A stretch of DNA of 64,000 nt. It comes from Desulfobacteraceae bacterium. Its GTDB lineage: Bacteria; Desulfobacterota; Desulfobacteria; Desulfobacterales; Desulfosarcinaceae. The stretch is from contig JABDIN010000094.1 in NCBI GenBank assembly GCA_013003715.1, positions 1-64,000 of the forward strand. Direction: 5' to 3'. The position numbers were made by a program, and so were the translations under genes. Under the pieces are notes generated by a model, which did not search any database, was not told the origin of the DNA, and saw only the letters and a list, made by a program, of their open reading frames with translations. The stretch's first letter is position 1. Each line of letters begins with the position of its first letter. Shown here piece by piece: positions 1-7,272 of the stretch.

Positions 1-1
1 T

Positions 2-1516
2 CGTTGCGTTGTTTTACCATCTGGGTACCTCATCTTTTTTAAGGTTTCTGGTTCAAACCCTTTATTGATGGTATTCCAGATGGTTTTTCAACTATTCTTT
101 TATTTTTCGTGCAAGATTCAGGTAATAACTGATTTGATTTCGGTGCTGACAGAAGATGAAGCGCTTGGAAAGACTGGTCGATTAAAACCTAAAACTTTGG
201 AAATAGAGGCTGATTGCAAAAATGGATCAACCAAATGGCTGGAGATCAACGCTAGCCTATTTCGAGATCCGGAGACAAACATTTCAAGGATAATCGGTGT
301 AACCCGAGATATTTCCGAAAAAAAAGGCCTTAAAAAAGAAAAAGAAAAGATGGTGATACAACTCCAACAAGCCCAGAAAATGGAGGCAATAGGAACGTTA
401 GCGGGCGGTATCGCCCATGATTTCAACAATATCCTTTCTGCAATAATCGGTTATACTGAATTAGTCCTTGATGAGATAAAAAAAGATACGCTGCAATATA
501 AAAACCTTCAGGAAATCTTAGTAGCCGGAAATCGTGCAAAAAATCTTGTTCAGCAAATTCTTATGTTCAGTCGTCAGGCAGATCAGGAACAAATACCGTT
601 TCAGGTAAAATTAGTCGTAAAAGAAGTACTTAAGATGCTTAGGGCTTCAATACCATCTACAATTGAGATTGACCAGAGTGTAAAAAGTAATGCGTTGGTT
701 ATGGGAGATTCGACTCAGGTTCATCAGGTTATTATGAATCTATGTACAAATGCTGCCCATGCTATGGCGGAGAATGGGGGAGTGTTGACGGTTAGCCTGT
801 CGGATGCAGAGCTTGATTCAGAATTTTGCTCTAATCATCCGGGGTTATCACCCGGACAGTATATAATTCTAACGGTTACCGATACTGGCCATGGCATGTC
901 CCCTGACGTTCTGAAACAAATTTTTGATCCTTTTTTCACTACCAAGGAAAAAGGAACCGGTACCGGAATGGGGCTTTCAGTTGTCCATGGCATTGTTAAC
1001 AGTCATCAAGGTAAGATTTTCGCTTACAGCGAAGCTGGGGAAGGGACTTCTTTTAGGGTCTTTTTACCAATAGTCACGAGGCGATTTACGCCGGAGAACA
1101 AGATAGAGAAACCTATCCCTACCGGAACCGAACGCATCCTATTCATCGACGATGAACGCGTGATCGTGAATATGGGTAAACAAATGCTTGGTTCTCTGGG
1201 TTACGATGTTGTGCCAAGAACCAATGGCGTTGAAGCTTTAGACTTGTTCAAGGCACAAATAGATTTATTTGACCTTGTCATTACCGATATGACCATGCCG
1301 CATTTGACAGGTGATGCATTAGCCAGAGAGCTCTTCAAGATAAGATCCGATATTCCGATCATCGTGTGTTCCGGATTTAGTGCAAGGATGGATGAAAAAG
1401 AAGCCTTGGCTACGGGAATCCAGGCCTTCATTACCAAGCCGATACTGAAACGGGATCTTGCAGAAACAGTTCGCGCGGTGCTTGATAAGCGAAAGAGGAC
1501 AGGAGGTGGCGATTAA
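2..1516 (+). CDS. PAS-histidine kinase-receiver hybrid sensor, 5' end outside window
   Basis: Hybrid two-component sensor that should autophosphorylate on His and pass phosphate to its own C-terminal receiver. The frame stays open to the left edge and no ribosome-binding site precedes the first ATG (68), so the true start lies outside. Counting from the TTG at 65: the last part of a PAS domain with PAC motif (about residues 45-87), a dimerisation/phosphoacceptor helix with H118 in AGGIAHDFNN, the N box (NLCTNAAHAM), G boxes (DTGHGMS, GTGTGMGLS), then a receiver domain with acidic pair D362/D363 and phosphoacceptor D408 in ITDMTMP. No membrane segment is visible. The residues before about 20 do not look like PAS sequence, so the N terminus may be degraded. 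The target is unknown; there is no DNA-binding output domain. Confidence 0.85.
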   Translation, partial: RCVVLPSGYLIFFKVSGSNPLLMVFQMVFQLFFYFSCKIQVITDLISVLTEDEALGKTGRLKPKTLEIEADCKNGSTKWLEINASLFRDPETNISRIIGVTRDISEKKGLKKEKEKMVIQLQQAQKMEAIGTLAGGIAHDFNNILSAIIGYTELVLDEIKKDTLQYKNLQEILVAGNRAKNLVQQILMFSRQADQEQIPFQVKLVVKEVLKMLRASIPSTIEIDQSVKSNALVMGDSTQVHQVIMNLCTNAAHAMAENGGVLTVSLSDAELDSEFCSNHPGLSPGQYIILTVTDTGHGMSPDVLKQIFDPFFTTKEKGTGTGMGLSVVHGIVNSHQGKIFAYSEAGEGTSFRVFLPIVTRRFTPENKIEKPIPTGTERILFIDDERVIVNMGKQMLGSLGYDVVPRTNGVEALDLFKAQIDLFDLVITDMTMPHLTGDALARELFKIRSDIPIIVCSGFSARMDEKEALATGIQAFITKPILKRDLAETVRAVLDKRKRTGGGD

Positions 1517-1549
1517 GAAAATAATAGAAAAACTTTCGGTATTAGCCGA

Positions 1550-1726
1550 GGGCCAATGGGCCCGATGATATACATTCGATACTCATTCAAGTCGAAGCAA
1601 TGTTACTTGCCGCTTTACGAGGGAAAATAAGGACGTTTTTAATCGTTGTTATGTTGGTTTTTTCTTTTGGCAATTGGGCGCAGGCAGCAGATTATGCGGT
1701 TGAAGCCGCAAGCGAGAAACAACAGG
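1550..1726 (+). repeat. Upstream copy (A) of a duplicated leader/signal-peptide segment
   Basis: This stretch matches 4391-4554 in order and orientation: the same GGCCAATGGG...CCGATGATATACATTC leader, then the region coding for a signal peptide (LVFSFG.WAQAADYAVEAASEKQQ). Copy A carries a short internal insertion near 1577-1588 and scattered substitutions. Homology stops at about 1726, where the intact gene in copy B continues. Confidence 0.85.
1626..1726 (+). pseudogene. Truncated, start-less copy of the secreted protein gene at 4455
   Basis: The reading frame matches the first 33 or so residues of the secreted protein at 4455-4850, including the signal peptide and the first mature residues. 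The start codon aligned with ATG of the intact gene reads ATA here, and similarity ends abruptly after SEKQQ. A longer open frame runs through to 1980, but its downstream part overlaps the next real gene and does not resemble the intact homologue. It is therefore a decayed fragment and probably not expressed as a functional protein. Confidence 0.75.
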
Positions 1727-1849
1727 TAGCGGACGAATCAGGAAAAAGCTTTATCTTTTTTACGAAAGCCAAACGAGAGTTGCTTCGAGCATGTAGGTCG
1801 ACGAAAAAGCCAGGAAAAAGATCATTTTTCAGTGAACTCAGGAGGAAGG

Positions 1850-3721
1850 ATGAAATATACTATAATACCTGGATTACTGTTGTGTGTACTTCAGCTCGGT
1901 TGCCAGAACACACAAATGATTTTGGATACTACAACGGAACAGTCGTCCCTAACCCGCTCAGGTATCATCAAACAGGATGAGACTTGGAAAGGAATAGTAA
2001 ATGTTACCGGCACAACGATCGTCCCGGAAAATGTAACTCTGACAATTGAGCCGGGGACCATTGTGAACTTCAAACACGGAAGTTCATACGAAGCTTATCT
2101 TATAAAAAACAAGAAAGCTTCCCTCCATGTAGCGCATGGTAAGCTGAAAGCAATAGGCACCGCCGAAAAGCCGATCTGGTTTACTTCTGATAGAAAAAAC
2201 CCGATCAATGAGGACTGGGGAGGAATATCCTTTGTTTACAGCACAGGTAATGAACTGCGCTATGTAATTGTGGAATATGCAGACATTGGGATAGAGCTTG
2301 AACTTAATTCTTCTGTTGCTATTTCGAATTCCATCCTGCGATGGTCGCAAACAGGCATCTATCAGGAAGTACACTGCTCAGCAGTTGTGAAGAAGAACAG
2401 GTTCTACGGCTTGGGACATGAGGCCTTTGCCATGGAGGAGTATTGTAGCGCTATTGTAGAGAACAACAAGATAACGGCCTGTAACAGTGCCATAGTCGTC
2501 GTCGACGGTAAAGCAGAGGTCCGCCATAATCTTGTTTCCCATAATTTTGGAAAAGGGATGGAGATCATCGGTGCGTGGGGGGATTCCGAAGTTGTATTTG
2601 CCGGCAACAAGATCACACGAAACTACGGGCAGCACACCGTGATGATCGGTAAAGGCGCTAGGGCAACTTTCACATCGAATGAGATAAGCCACAATCAAGA
2701 AGGCGGGATTTTGTGTCTGGAAGCCGACGAGTTTGTATTTACGAACAATGCTGTCTATGATAATCGCAACGGTATTGACATCGCGGAAGCCGGAAGCTTT
2801 TACATAACTCATAATTGGTGGGGAACAACAGACAGGAAAGAGATAGCAAAAAGGATTGGATACAACAAAGAACTCAATTTCGAGCCTTTCCTGGATGAAT
2901 CCCCAACCGAATTTGTAGTTCCAATATTTGATTACAATGATATAAGGAAAATGGAGTTGGATTATCTCCCCGGAGATCCGGATGATAGATATATACGGGT
3001 ATTTCCGGAGGAAGATGAAACCAGAAGAATCGTAAAGAGAATAGGTGAAGAGTTCGGCTATGAAGGCGTAGGTTGGTCGCTTTGCTGGGATGGTGAATTC
3101 CTGTGGACATTTCGCCACGATAGTGCAAATTTATGTAAAGTTGATTCAGATACGGGAAAAGTTCTGAAGCAATTCAAGATTCCCGGCATAAACCGGTCAC
3201 GCGGCATAGCATTTGATGGAAAGCACCTCTGGGTCAATGATTTTGCCGGGATGAAGATTTTCGAGATTGATCCGGAGGATGGAAAGATTATCTCCACCTT
3301 CAAGGTTCCGGATGAAATTGAAATAGTGCAAACCGTTGTGTGGGACGGGAGTTATCTTCATTTAAGCGGATACGGTGAGCCGCGGTTGTATAAGGTGGAC
3401 AAGAAAGGTAATGTTCTGGGACTCACGAAGTTAGAAAAAGGAGGGGCAGCAACTATAACCTGGGATGGGAACCATTGGTGGAGCGCTGCAGATGACGGGG
3501 CAATATACAAGTTGAATGAAAGCGGAAAGGTCGTTGGAATGATCAACGGCGCAGCTGAAGAACCTTGGTCGCTTATGTGGGATGGAGCGTATTTGTGGAC
3601 TATCGAAAGACTTCACGAAAGATGGGAAAATGTTCCCAGAATGTTTAAGATAGAGGTATTGGACGATCAATCAGCGTTAAAGAAATGGAAGGAGGATCAG
3701 AGTATGAATTCCGGCCATTAA
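1850..3721 (+). CDS. Lipoprotein with right-handed beta-helix and C-terminal propeller
   Basis: Predicted lipoprotein of 623 residues. The ATG at 1850 is chosen over the in-frame ATG at 1832 because GGAGG lies at 1841-1845 just before it, and it begins a lipoprotein signal peptide ending in the lipobox LQLGC. Roughly residues 40-330 resemble NosD/CASH parallel beta-helix proteins: repeated short N-rich turns (NNKITACNSAIVVV, GNKITRNYGQHTV, NNAVYDNRNGIDI) and the ending NWWGTTD. About residues 390-610 carry repeated WDG/FDG..LW units spaced 40-45 residues apart, like glutamine-cyclotransferase-type or NHL-like beta-propellers. Such folds often bind or modify polysaccharide or copper, but no catalytic residues can be assigned, so the function is unknown. 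The next small gene begins 8 nt downstream and is probably cotranscribed. Confidence 0.8.
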   Translation: MKYTIIPGLLLCVLQLGCQNTQMILDTTTEQSSLTRSGIIKQDETWKGIVNVTGTTIVPENVTLTIEPGTIVNFKHGSSYEAYLIKNKKASLHVAHGKLKAIGTAEKPIWFTSDRKNPINEDWGGISFVYSTGNELRYVIVEYADIGIELELNSSVAISNSILRWSQTGIYQEVHCSAVVKKNRFYGLGHEAFAMEEYCSAIVENNKITACNSAIVVVDGKAEVRHNLVSHNFGKGMEIIGAWGDSEVVFAGNKITRNYGQHTVMIGKGARATFTSNEISHNQEGGILCLEADEFVFTNNAVYDNRNGIDIAEAGSFYITHNWWGTTDRKEIAKRIGYNKELNFEPFLDESPTEFVVPIFDYNDIRKMELDYLPGDPDDRYIRVFPEEDETRRIVKRIGEEFGYEGVGWSLCWDGEFLWTFRHDSANLCKVDSDTGKVLKQFKIPGINRSRGIAFDGKHLWVNDFAGMKIFEIDPEDGKIISTFKVPDEIEIVQTVVWDGSYLHLSGYGEPRLYKVDKKGNVLGLTKLEKGGAATITWDGNHWWSAADDGAIYKLNESGKVVGMINGAAEEPWSLMWDGAYLWTIERLHERWENVPRMFKIEVLDDQSALKKWKEDQSMNSGH

Positions 3722-3729
3722 ACGAAAGG

Positions 3730-4056
3730 ATGTCGATTATGAAAATGATAAGCAAGAAAGACAGGATCGGGATAATAGTACTGGTGTGCTTCATTGGCGT
3801 TATGTTTGTAATTCAGGCTTTAGCGGATCAAAAATACGGTGTTCAAAAAATCACAGAAGATTCCAGTGGCCTCTGGCTTTCACATATAGTGGGTGATGAG
3901 GTGATTGTGACTTTTATCTCGGCACCTCGGGACATGGGCAAAACCGTAAAAGCAAGACTGATGGACGCAGAAGTCCCGGGGATCGTTCTTCAGTTTGAAA
4001 AGGAAGAGATTTTCTTCTCATTCTCCAACATTATTTCTGTTCAACTGTCCAAGTAG
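3730..4056 (+). CDS. Small membrane-anchored or exported hypothetical protein
   Basis: About 108 residues, not recognised. The start is 3730 or the in-frame ATG at 3739; AAAGGA (3725-3730) is better spaced for the latter. A hydrophobic stretch (IIVLVCFIGVMFVIQALA) near residues 13-31 is a signal peptide or single membrane anchor with a possible cleavage site at ALA-DQ. The mature part is short, rich in beta-forming residues, and lacks Cys. It starts 8 nt after the beta-helix lipoprotein, which suggests one transcript and perhaps one envelope function. Confidence 0.65.
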   Translation: MSIMKMISKKDRIGIIVLVCFIGVMFVIQALADQKYGVQKITEDSSGLWLSHIVGDEVIVTFISAPRDMGKTVKARLMDAEVPGIVLQFEKEEIFFSFSNIISVQLSK

Positions 4057-4454
4057 TAATTGCTCAACAATACAATTGAAGAGACTTCGAGAGATTATAG
4101 TTTAGGGACATTCCATAAATAAAAGAAAGGCAGAGGAGTATATATTTTACAGACGGGCGTCACCGGCAATTGATTGCCGGGGTTGCGAAGCAATATGAGG
4201 TTTATTTACCAAGAAAAGACGAACTTGAAGATGATCATTGGAGTTCTTTCATGATCTTGCGATTCATGGAGCAATAAAAAACCGACCGATACCAACGGCA
4301 AGATGGACTCGTTCCCGGATCTTACCAATCCGGGGACATTTGGGGTCTTTGACTTTTACCCTCAATCTGGTTCATACTGAGCCATGGATGGGCCAATGGG
4401 GCCGATGATATACATTCAAGTCGAGGCAATGGTATTTGCCGTTTAGGAGGGAAA
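4057..4454 (+). other. Intergenic stretch with hairpin and repeat copy B
   Basis: No convincing gene is seen here. It contains an 18-nt perfect palindrome at 4163-4180 (CCGGCAAT-TG-ATTGCCGG) and, at its right end, the leader part of repeat copy B. A stop-to-stop frame crosses the palindrome but has no start codon and no recognisable similarity. Confidence 0.5.
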
Positions 4455-4554
4455 ATGAGGAAATTGTTGATTGTTGCTATGTTGGTTTTTTCTTTTGGTA
4501 TTTGGGCGCAGGCGGCAGATTATGCGGTTGAAGCCGCAAGCGAAAAACAACAGG
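4391..4554 (+). repeat. Downstream copy (B) of the duplicated leader/signal-peptide segment
   Basis: Second copy of the segment at 1550-1726, in direct orientation and about 2.8 kb away. Here it forms the leader and signal-peptide part of the intact gene at 4455, with a proper AGGAGG and ATG. The two copies bracket the beta-helix lipoprotein and its small partner gene. Confidence 0.85.
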
Positions 4555-4850
4555 AACTACTTGAGGCAATGGTGAATGAGGGGTGTAAGGTTAAAAAACT
4601 CGCTGTCGTAAAATCTCAAAACCATGAATTGGCATATTATATCGGTGCTGAAATCAAGTGCAACGATGAAAAAAAATCCTTTATTGGATTTTGGTTGATG
4701 CCTGGTCCGAAGGACGATCCGGAATTTGCGCTTTCCGTTGATGATAATGCGGCAAGGGAATCGTGGGCACCACCGCCAAGCGCTGCAATGCTTAAAGCCG
4801 ATGCAACGGATAAGGAGTGCGGTGTTCTATCGGCACACTTTAAAAAGTAG
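4455..4850 (+). CDS. Secreted hypothetical protein with cleavable signal peptide
   Basis: 131 residues, preceded by GGAGGG at a good distance. Residues 1-20 form a clear Sec signal peptide (MRKLLIVAMLVFSFGIWAQA) with an AQA-AD cleavage site. The mature part is a small alpha/beta sequence with two cysteines (one in NEGCKV, one in DKECGV) that could form a disulfide. The family is not recognised. A truncated copy of its first part lies at 1626-1726, so the locus has been duplicated and one copy lost. Confidence 0.75.
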   Translation: MRKLLIVAMLVFSFGIWAQAADYAVEAASEKQQELLEAMVNEGCKVKKLAVVKSQNHELAYYIGAEIKCNDEKKSFIGFWLMPGPKDDPEFALSVDDNAARESWAPPPSAAMLKADATDKECGVLSAHFKK

Positions 4851-4882
4851 CTGACGATACTCAACAGATAAGGAGGAATCTC

Positions 4883-5314
4883 ATGACAAATGATGTTCTT
4901 CGGAAATATGCAAAACATGTAAAATACTCGGATACGGAACTGCAACAATTTCAGGAAGGCGGCCACCGGGTGCGACATGTGGAACGAATATCAAAGGCGG
5001 CGCTTCGATGGTCAATTGAAGCGGAGGTGGTAAGATCACGGAATTGTAATTCCGGGCATATTGAAGGGCAGAAATTAATTATGGATATCAACGGCAACCT
5101 TATATCCAAATACTGTCCGGCCAAGATGTGCGTCTATCTGATATCCCAGTTAACTGTTCCTGTCGCTGTGATAAGTGAGAGGTTCAGTGAAGGCCTGCCT
5201 CCGAACGATTTTCATTTTATGCGGTATGTGCGCTGTCCCGATGCCGGGGTTGAATGCATGGGGTATGGTGAAGTGATGTTAAAGGTTCAGGTGGTTCCCA
5301 GAATTAGGGATTGA
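4883..5314 (+). CDS. TIGR04076-like cysteine-containing small protein
   Basis: 143 residues; AAGGAGG sits just before the ATG. The layout resembles the TIGR04076 family of small conserved proteins of unknown function: a first strand ending in RSRNCNSGHIEGQKL, then KYCPAKMCVYLISQL (Cys-Pro followed by a helix), and a final region VRCPDAGVECMGYGEV. The repeated cysteines suggest metal binding or redox use, but that is inference. The N-terminal 45 residues are charged and extra. It follows the secreted protein gene by 32 nt. Confidence 0.55.
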   Translation: MTNDVLRKYAKHVKYSDTELQQFQEGGHRVRHVERISKAALRWSIEAEVVRSRNCNSGHIEGQKLIMDINGNLISKYCPAKMCVYLISQLTVPVAVISERFSEGLPPNDFHFMRYVRCPDAGVECMGYGEVMLKVQVVPRIRD

Positions 5315-5351
5315 GCCCGTTAAATGGTGTATTGTTTACCCGGAGAAATGA

Positions 5352-5729
5352 ATGAATTTCGAAATCATTTTTGACCACATGCCGGCGTATGTCTTAATAC
5401 GGACCGAAGGCGCAGCCTTGGATCGCGACTTCGATGATCTGTTAACAACCCTTGTTGACTCACCGGAATGGACTATCGGAACCGATCAGCTTCTAGATCA
5501 CAGAAATCTCATTGGCAGTTATCTCACCTGGGATCATCTCGACCGCATATCATCAATCATTAAAAAACATGCTGAAAAACTGGGTAATGGCCGTTGCGGT
5601 TTTGTAGTCCCGAGTGACACAGGGTTTGGCCTTGTAAGAATGTACGAAATGATGGGTGGAGAAAGTGTCCACCGTGAGGTTCAGGTTTTCTACTCGATGG
5701 ATGAAGCAGTTGAATGGATATCACAATAG
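5352..5729 (+). CDS. SpoIIAA/STAS-SEC14-like small protein
   Basis: 125 residues; GGAG precedes the ATG by 6 nt. The pattern of an N-terminal strand, LLDHRNL near the middle, a helix before GRCGFVVPSDTGFGLVRMYEMM, and VQVFYSMDEAVEWI at the end is typical of the short STAS/SEC14 (SpoIIAA-like) proteins found widely in bacteria. These lack a known enzyme activity and may bind ligands or partner proteins. There is no signal peptide, so it is cytoplasmic. It lies just upstream of the Crp/Fnr regulator, with a 210-nt gap. Confidence 0.55.
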   Translation: MNFEIIFDHMPAYVLIRTEGAALDRDFDDLLTTLVDSPEWTIGTDQLLDHRNLIGSYLTWDHLDRISSIIKKHAEKLGNGRCGFVVPSDTGFGLVRMYEMMGGESVHREVQVFYSMDEAVEWISQ

Positions 5730-5827
5730 ACTATGAATGGTATTAATCCGTTTCTGAACCCGGTAAAATGTCACAACCCCTTTTTTTATCTTGAATGTCA
5801 TGCTATTGTTAAGACCGGTTAAAAAAT

Positions 5828-5837
5828 CCAGTTCACA
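5828..5837 (+). promoter_or_regulatory. Candidate Crp/Fnr half-site upstream of the regulator gene
   Basis: The 10-mer CCAGTTCACA here is identical to the right half and spacer of the perfect palindrome at 6656-6665. The matching left half (TGTGA) is absent, so this is only a half-site. It lies about 100 nt before the likely start of the regulator and could mediate weak autoregulation. Confidence 0.3.
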
Positions 5838-5939
5838 AAATGTACCATCAACAAGCTGTTGAAAATGTCACGAACGCTTCCGGGATTAGCTCGGTCGTTT
5901 ACAACAACTTGTTATTTCCGTAACGGCACCGGTTACACC

Positions 5940-6596
5940 ATGAGTCACGGTATGTTCAATCAAGTCCCCCTTTTCGAATATTTGAATGATATTGAGTTGG
6001 ATCAACTCCTCGGTATCTCCCTTAAGAAACGATTCCCCGCCAACGCCATCATTTTCAATGAGGGGGATTCTTCAGATGCATTGTATATTGTCAAAAAAGG
6101 CAAAGCCGCCGCGGTATGCTTTGATGAAGAAGGCAAGCAAATCATCCTGAATCTGTTCGGTCCCACGGACTATTTTGGCGAAATGAGTTTTTTTGACGGC
6201 AGCTCCAGATGCGCGACAATTGTTACCAGGGAACCCTCCGAATTTGCCATTATTCCCAGGCAAAGTTTCCTGGGGATCGTCTCCAGCAACCCGACCATTT
6301 TAGAACAACTGGTCAAGGGGCTGCTGCAGAAAATCAGAAAGGCCACGCAGCAAATTGAAGACCTGGCATTTCTTGATGTTTATGGCCGGGTCGCAAGGCT
6401 TCTCACCGAAAAACAAAACCAGGACGGTATCATCGAAGAGAAGCTTACCCATCAGTATATTGCAGATATCGTTGGTGCTTCCCGTGAGACGGTGAGCCGG
6501 ATTTTCAAGGAATTGACAACTCAAGGTTATGTCAAACGCCAGAGCGGTCGATTCGTTTTTTTGAAAGAACTGCCTTATAAATTCAAACGCTCCTGA
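5940..6596 (+). CDS. Crp/Fnr-family transcription regulator
   Basis: About 218 residues from the ATG at 5940; the frame extends upstream to 5859, but the added residues do not look like this family. The N-terminal half is a cyclic-nucleotide-type beta-barrel (FNEGDSSDALYIVKKG, then GPTDYFGEMSFFDGSSRCATIV, which keeps the GE and R-A residues of a cNMP-binding pocket). The long dimerisation helix is followed by a winged helix-turn-helix with the classic THQYIADIVGASRETVSRIFKEL. The four-cysteine Fe-S motif of FNR is lacking. A recognition helix of this kind usually reads TGTGA-N6-TCACA, and exactly such a site lies 54 nt beyond the stop codon. Confidence 0.9.
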   Translation: MSHGMFNQVPLFEYLNDIELDQLLGISLKKRFPANAIIFNEGDSSDALYIVKKGKAAAVCFDEEGKQIILNLFGPTDYFGEMSFFDGSSRCATIVTREPSEFAIIPRQSFLGIVSSNPTILEQLVKGLLQKIRKATQQIEDLAFLDVYGRVARLLTEKQNQDGIIEEKLTHQYIADIVGASRETVSRIFKELTTQGYVKRQSGRFVFLKELPYKFKRS

Positions 6597-6649
6597 TCTT
6601 TCTGCCGACACCCCCTTTTTTCAATTTTTTTTATCTTTTTTCCAAATTG

Positions 6650-6665
6650 TGTGAACCAGTTCACA
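6650..6665 (+). promoter_or_regulatory. Perfect CRP-type operator, TGTGA-N6-TCACA
   Basis: TGTGA (6650-6654), a 6-nt spacer ACCAGT, and TCACA (6661-6665) make an exact match to the CRP consensus. The site lies between the Crp/Fnr gene and the small gene at 6834, about 170 nt before the latter, in an AT-rich stretch. It is the obvious candidate target of the regulator encoded next door. Confidence 0.7.
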
Positions 6666-6833
6666 TACAAGGCCATTTTTTTCTGCCATATTTTACCAGA
6701 TCGGAGTTGGTTTTCAGATAATCGACCCATGATCCGGACGTTTTACGGATATTTTCGAAAAAATATTCATATCATCGTTTGGAGATCAACGTCCATTATC
6801 GTTTTGATTAACTGCTTGATATGGAGAGGTCAC

Positions 6834-7178
6834 ATGGCACTACGTGTACTATGCGGTGAGATAAAACCCACGGATAGTAAAGGGAAAGCAATCATTTTAT
6901 TTAACCCGCACCGGGTATCGGGAGATGGGATGGGAATTGATCTTTGTGAATCGGGATCAACAGGCAAGTTCAGGGCAATACCGGACAAATTTGTCCAGAT
7001 TAAGGAATTTATGCTTATAAAAGCGAATTCAGTGGTACCCGGATTCAATTACGAGCCGCTGACCATCAGCAGCAACTCATGTGACGAACAAATGCTGGAA
7101 GTTTCCTGGGCTTGTGGACATGCCGGCAAAATCAACACCTTATCCTATCTTATCTTCGGCGAAGCTGAAGATGGATGA
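6834..7178 (+). CDS. Small hypothetical protein under a CRP-type operator
   Basis: 114 residues. The frame is open from 6651, but the ATG at 6834 with GGAGAGG just upstream is the plausible start; the upstream part would run through the operator. There is no signal peptide or membrane segment. It has a few Cys residues (LCGEIK, LCESGS, NSCDEQ, WACGHA) and a compact beta-rich look, and the family is not recognised. The position downstream of the perfect CRP site suggests direct control by the adjacent regulator. Confidence 0.6.
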   Translation: MALRVLCGEIKPTDSKGKAIILFNPHRVSGDGMGIDLCESGSTGKFRAIPDKFVQIKEFMLIKANSVVPGFNYEPLTISSNSCDEQMLEVSWACGHAGKINTLSYLIFGEAEDG

Positions 7179-7201
7179 TCGCTGAAAAATGGCAATCATG
7201 G

Positions 7202-7217
7202 CCGGAATTCCTTCCGG
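7202..7217. terminator. Small hairpin between convergent genes
   Basis: CCGGAA-TTCC-TTCCGG can fold in either transcript between the convergent stops at 7178 and 7273. It has no U-tract, so termination activity is only possible. Confidence 0.3.
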
Positions 7218-7272
7218 ATGTCCAATGCCGGACGATTGAACATCCGTGTACCACCACACCACTGATGAAAAG

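Noticed and set aside
1600-1980. Plus-strand open frame of 126 codons as a real gene
   Set aside because: Only its first third matches the intact homologue; its start is not the ancestral one, and the end overlaps the lipoprotein gene.
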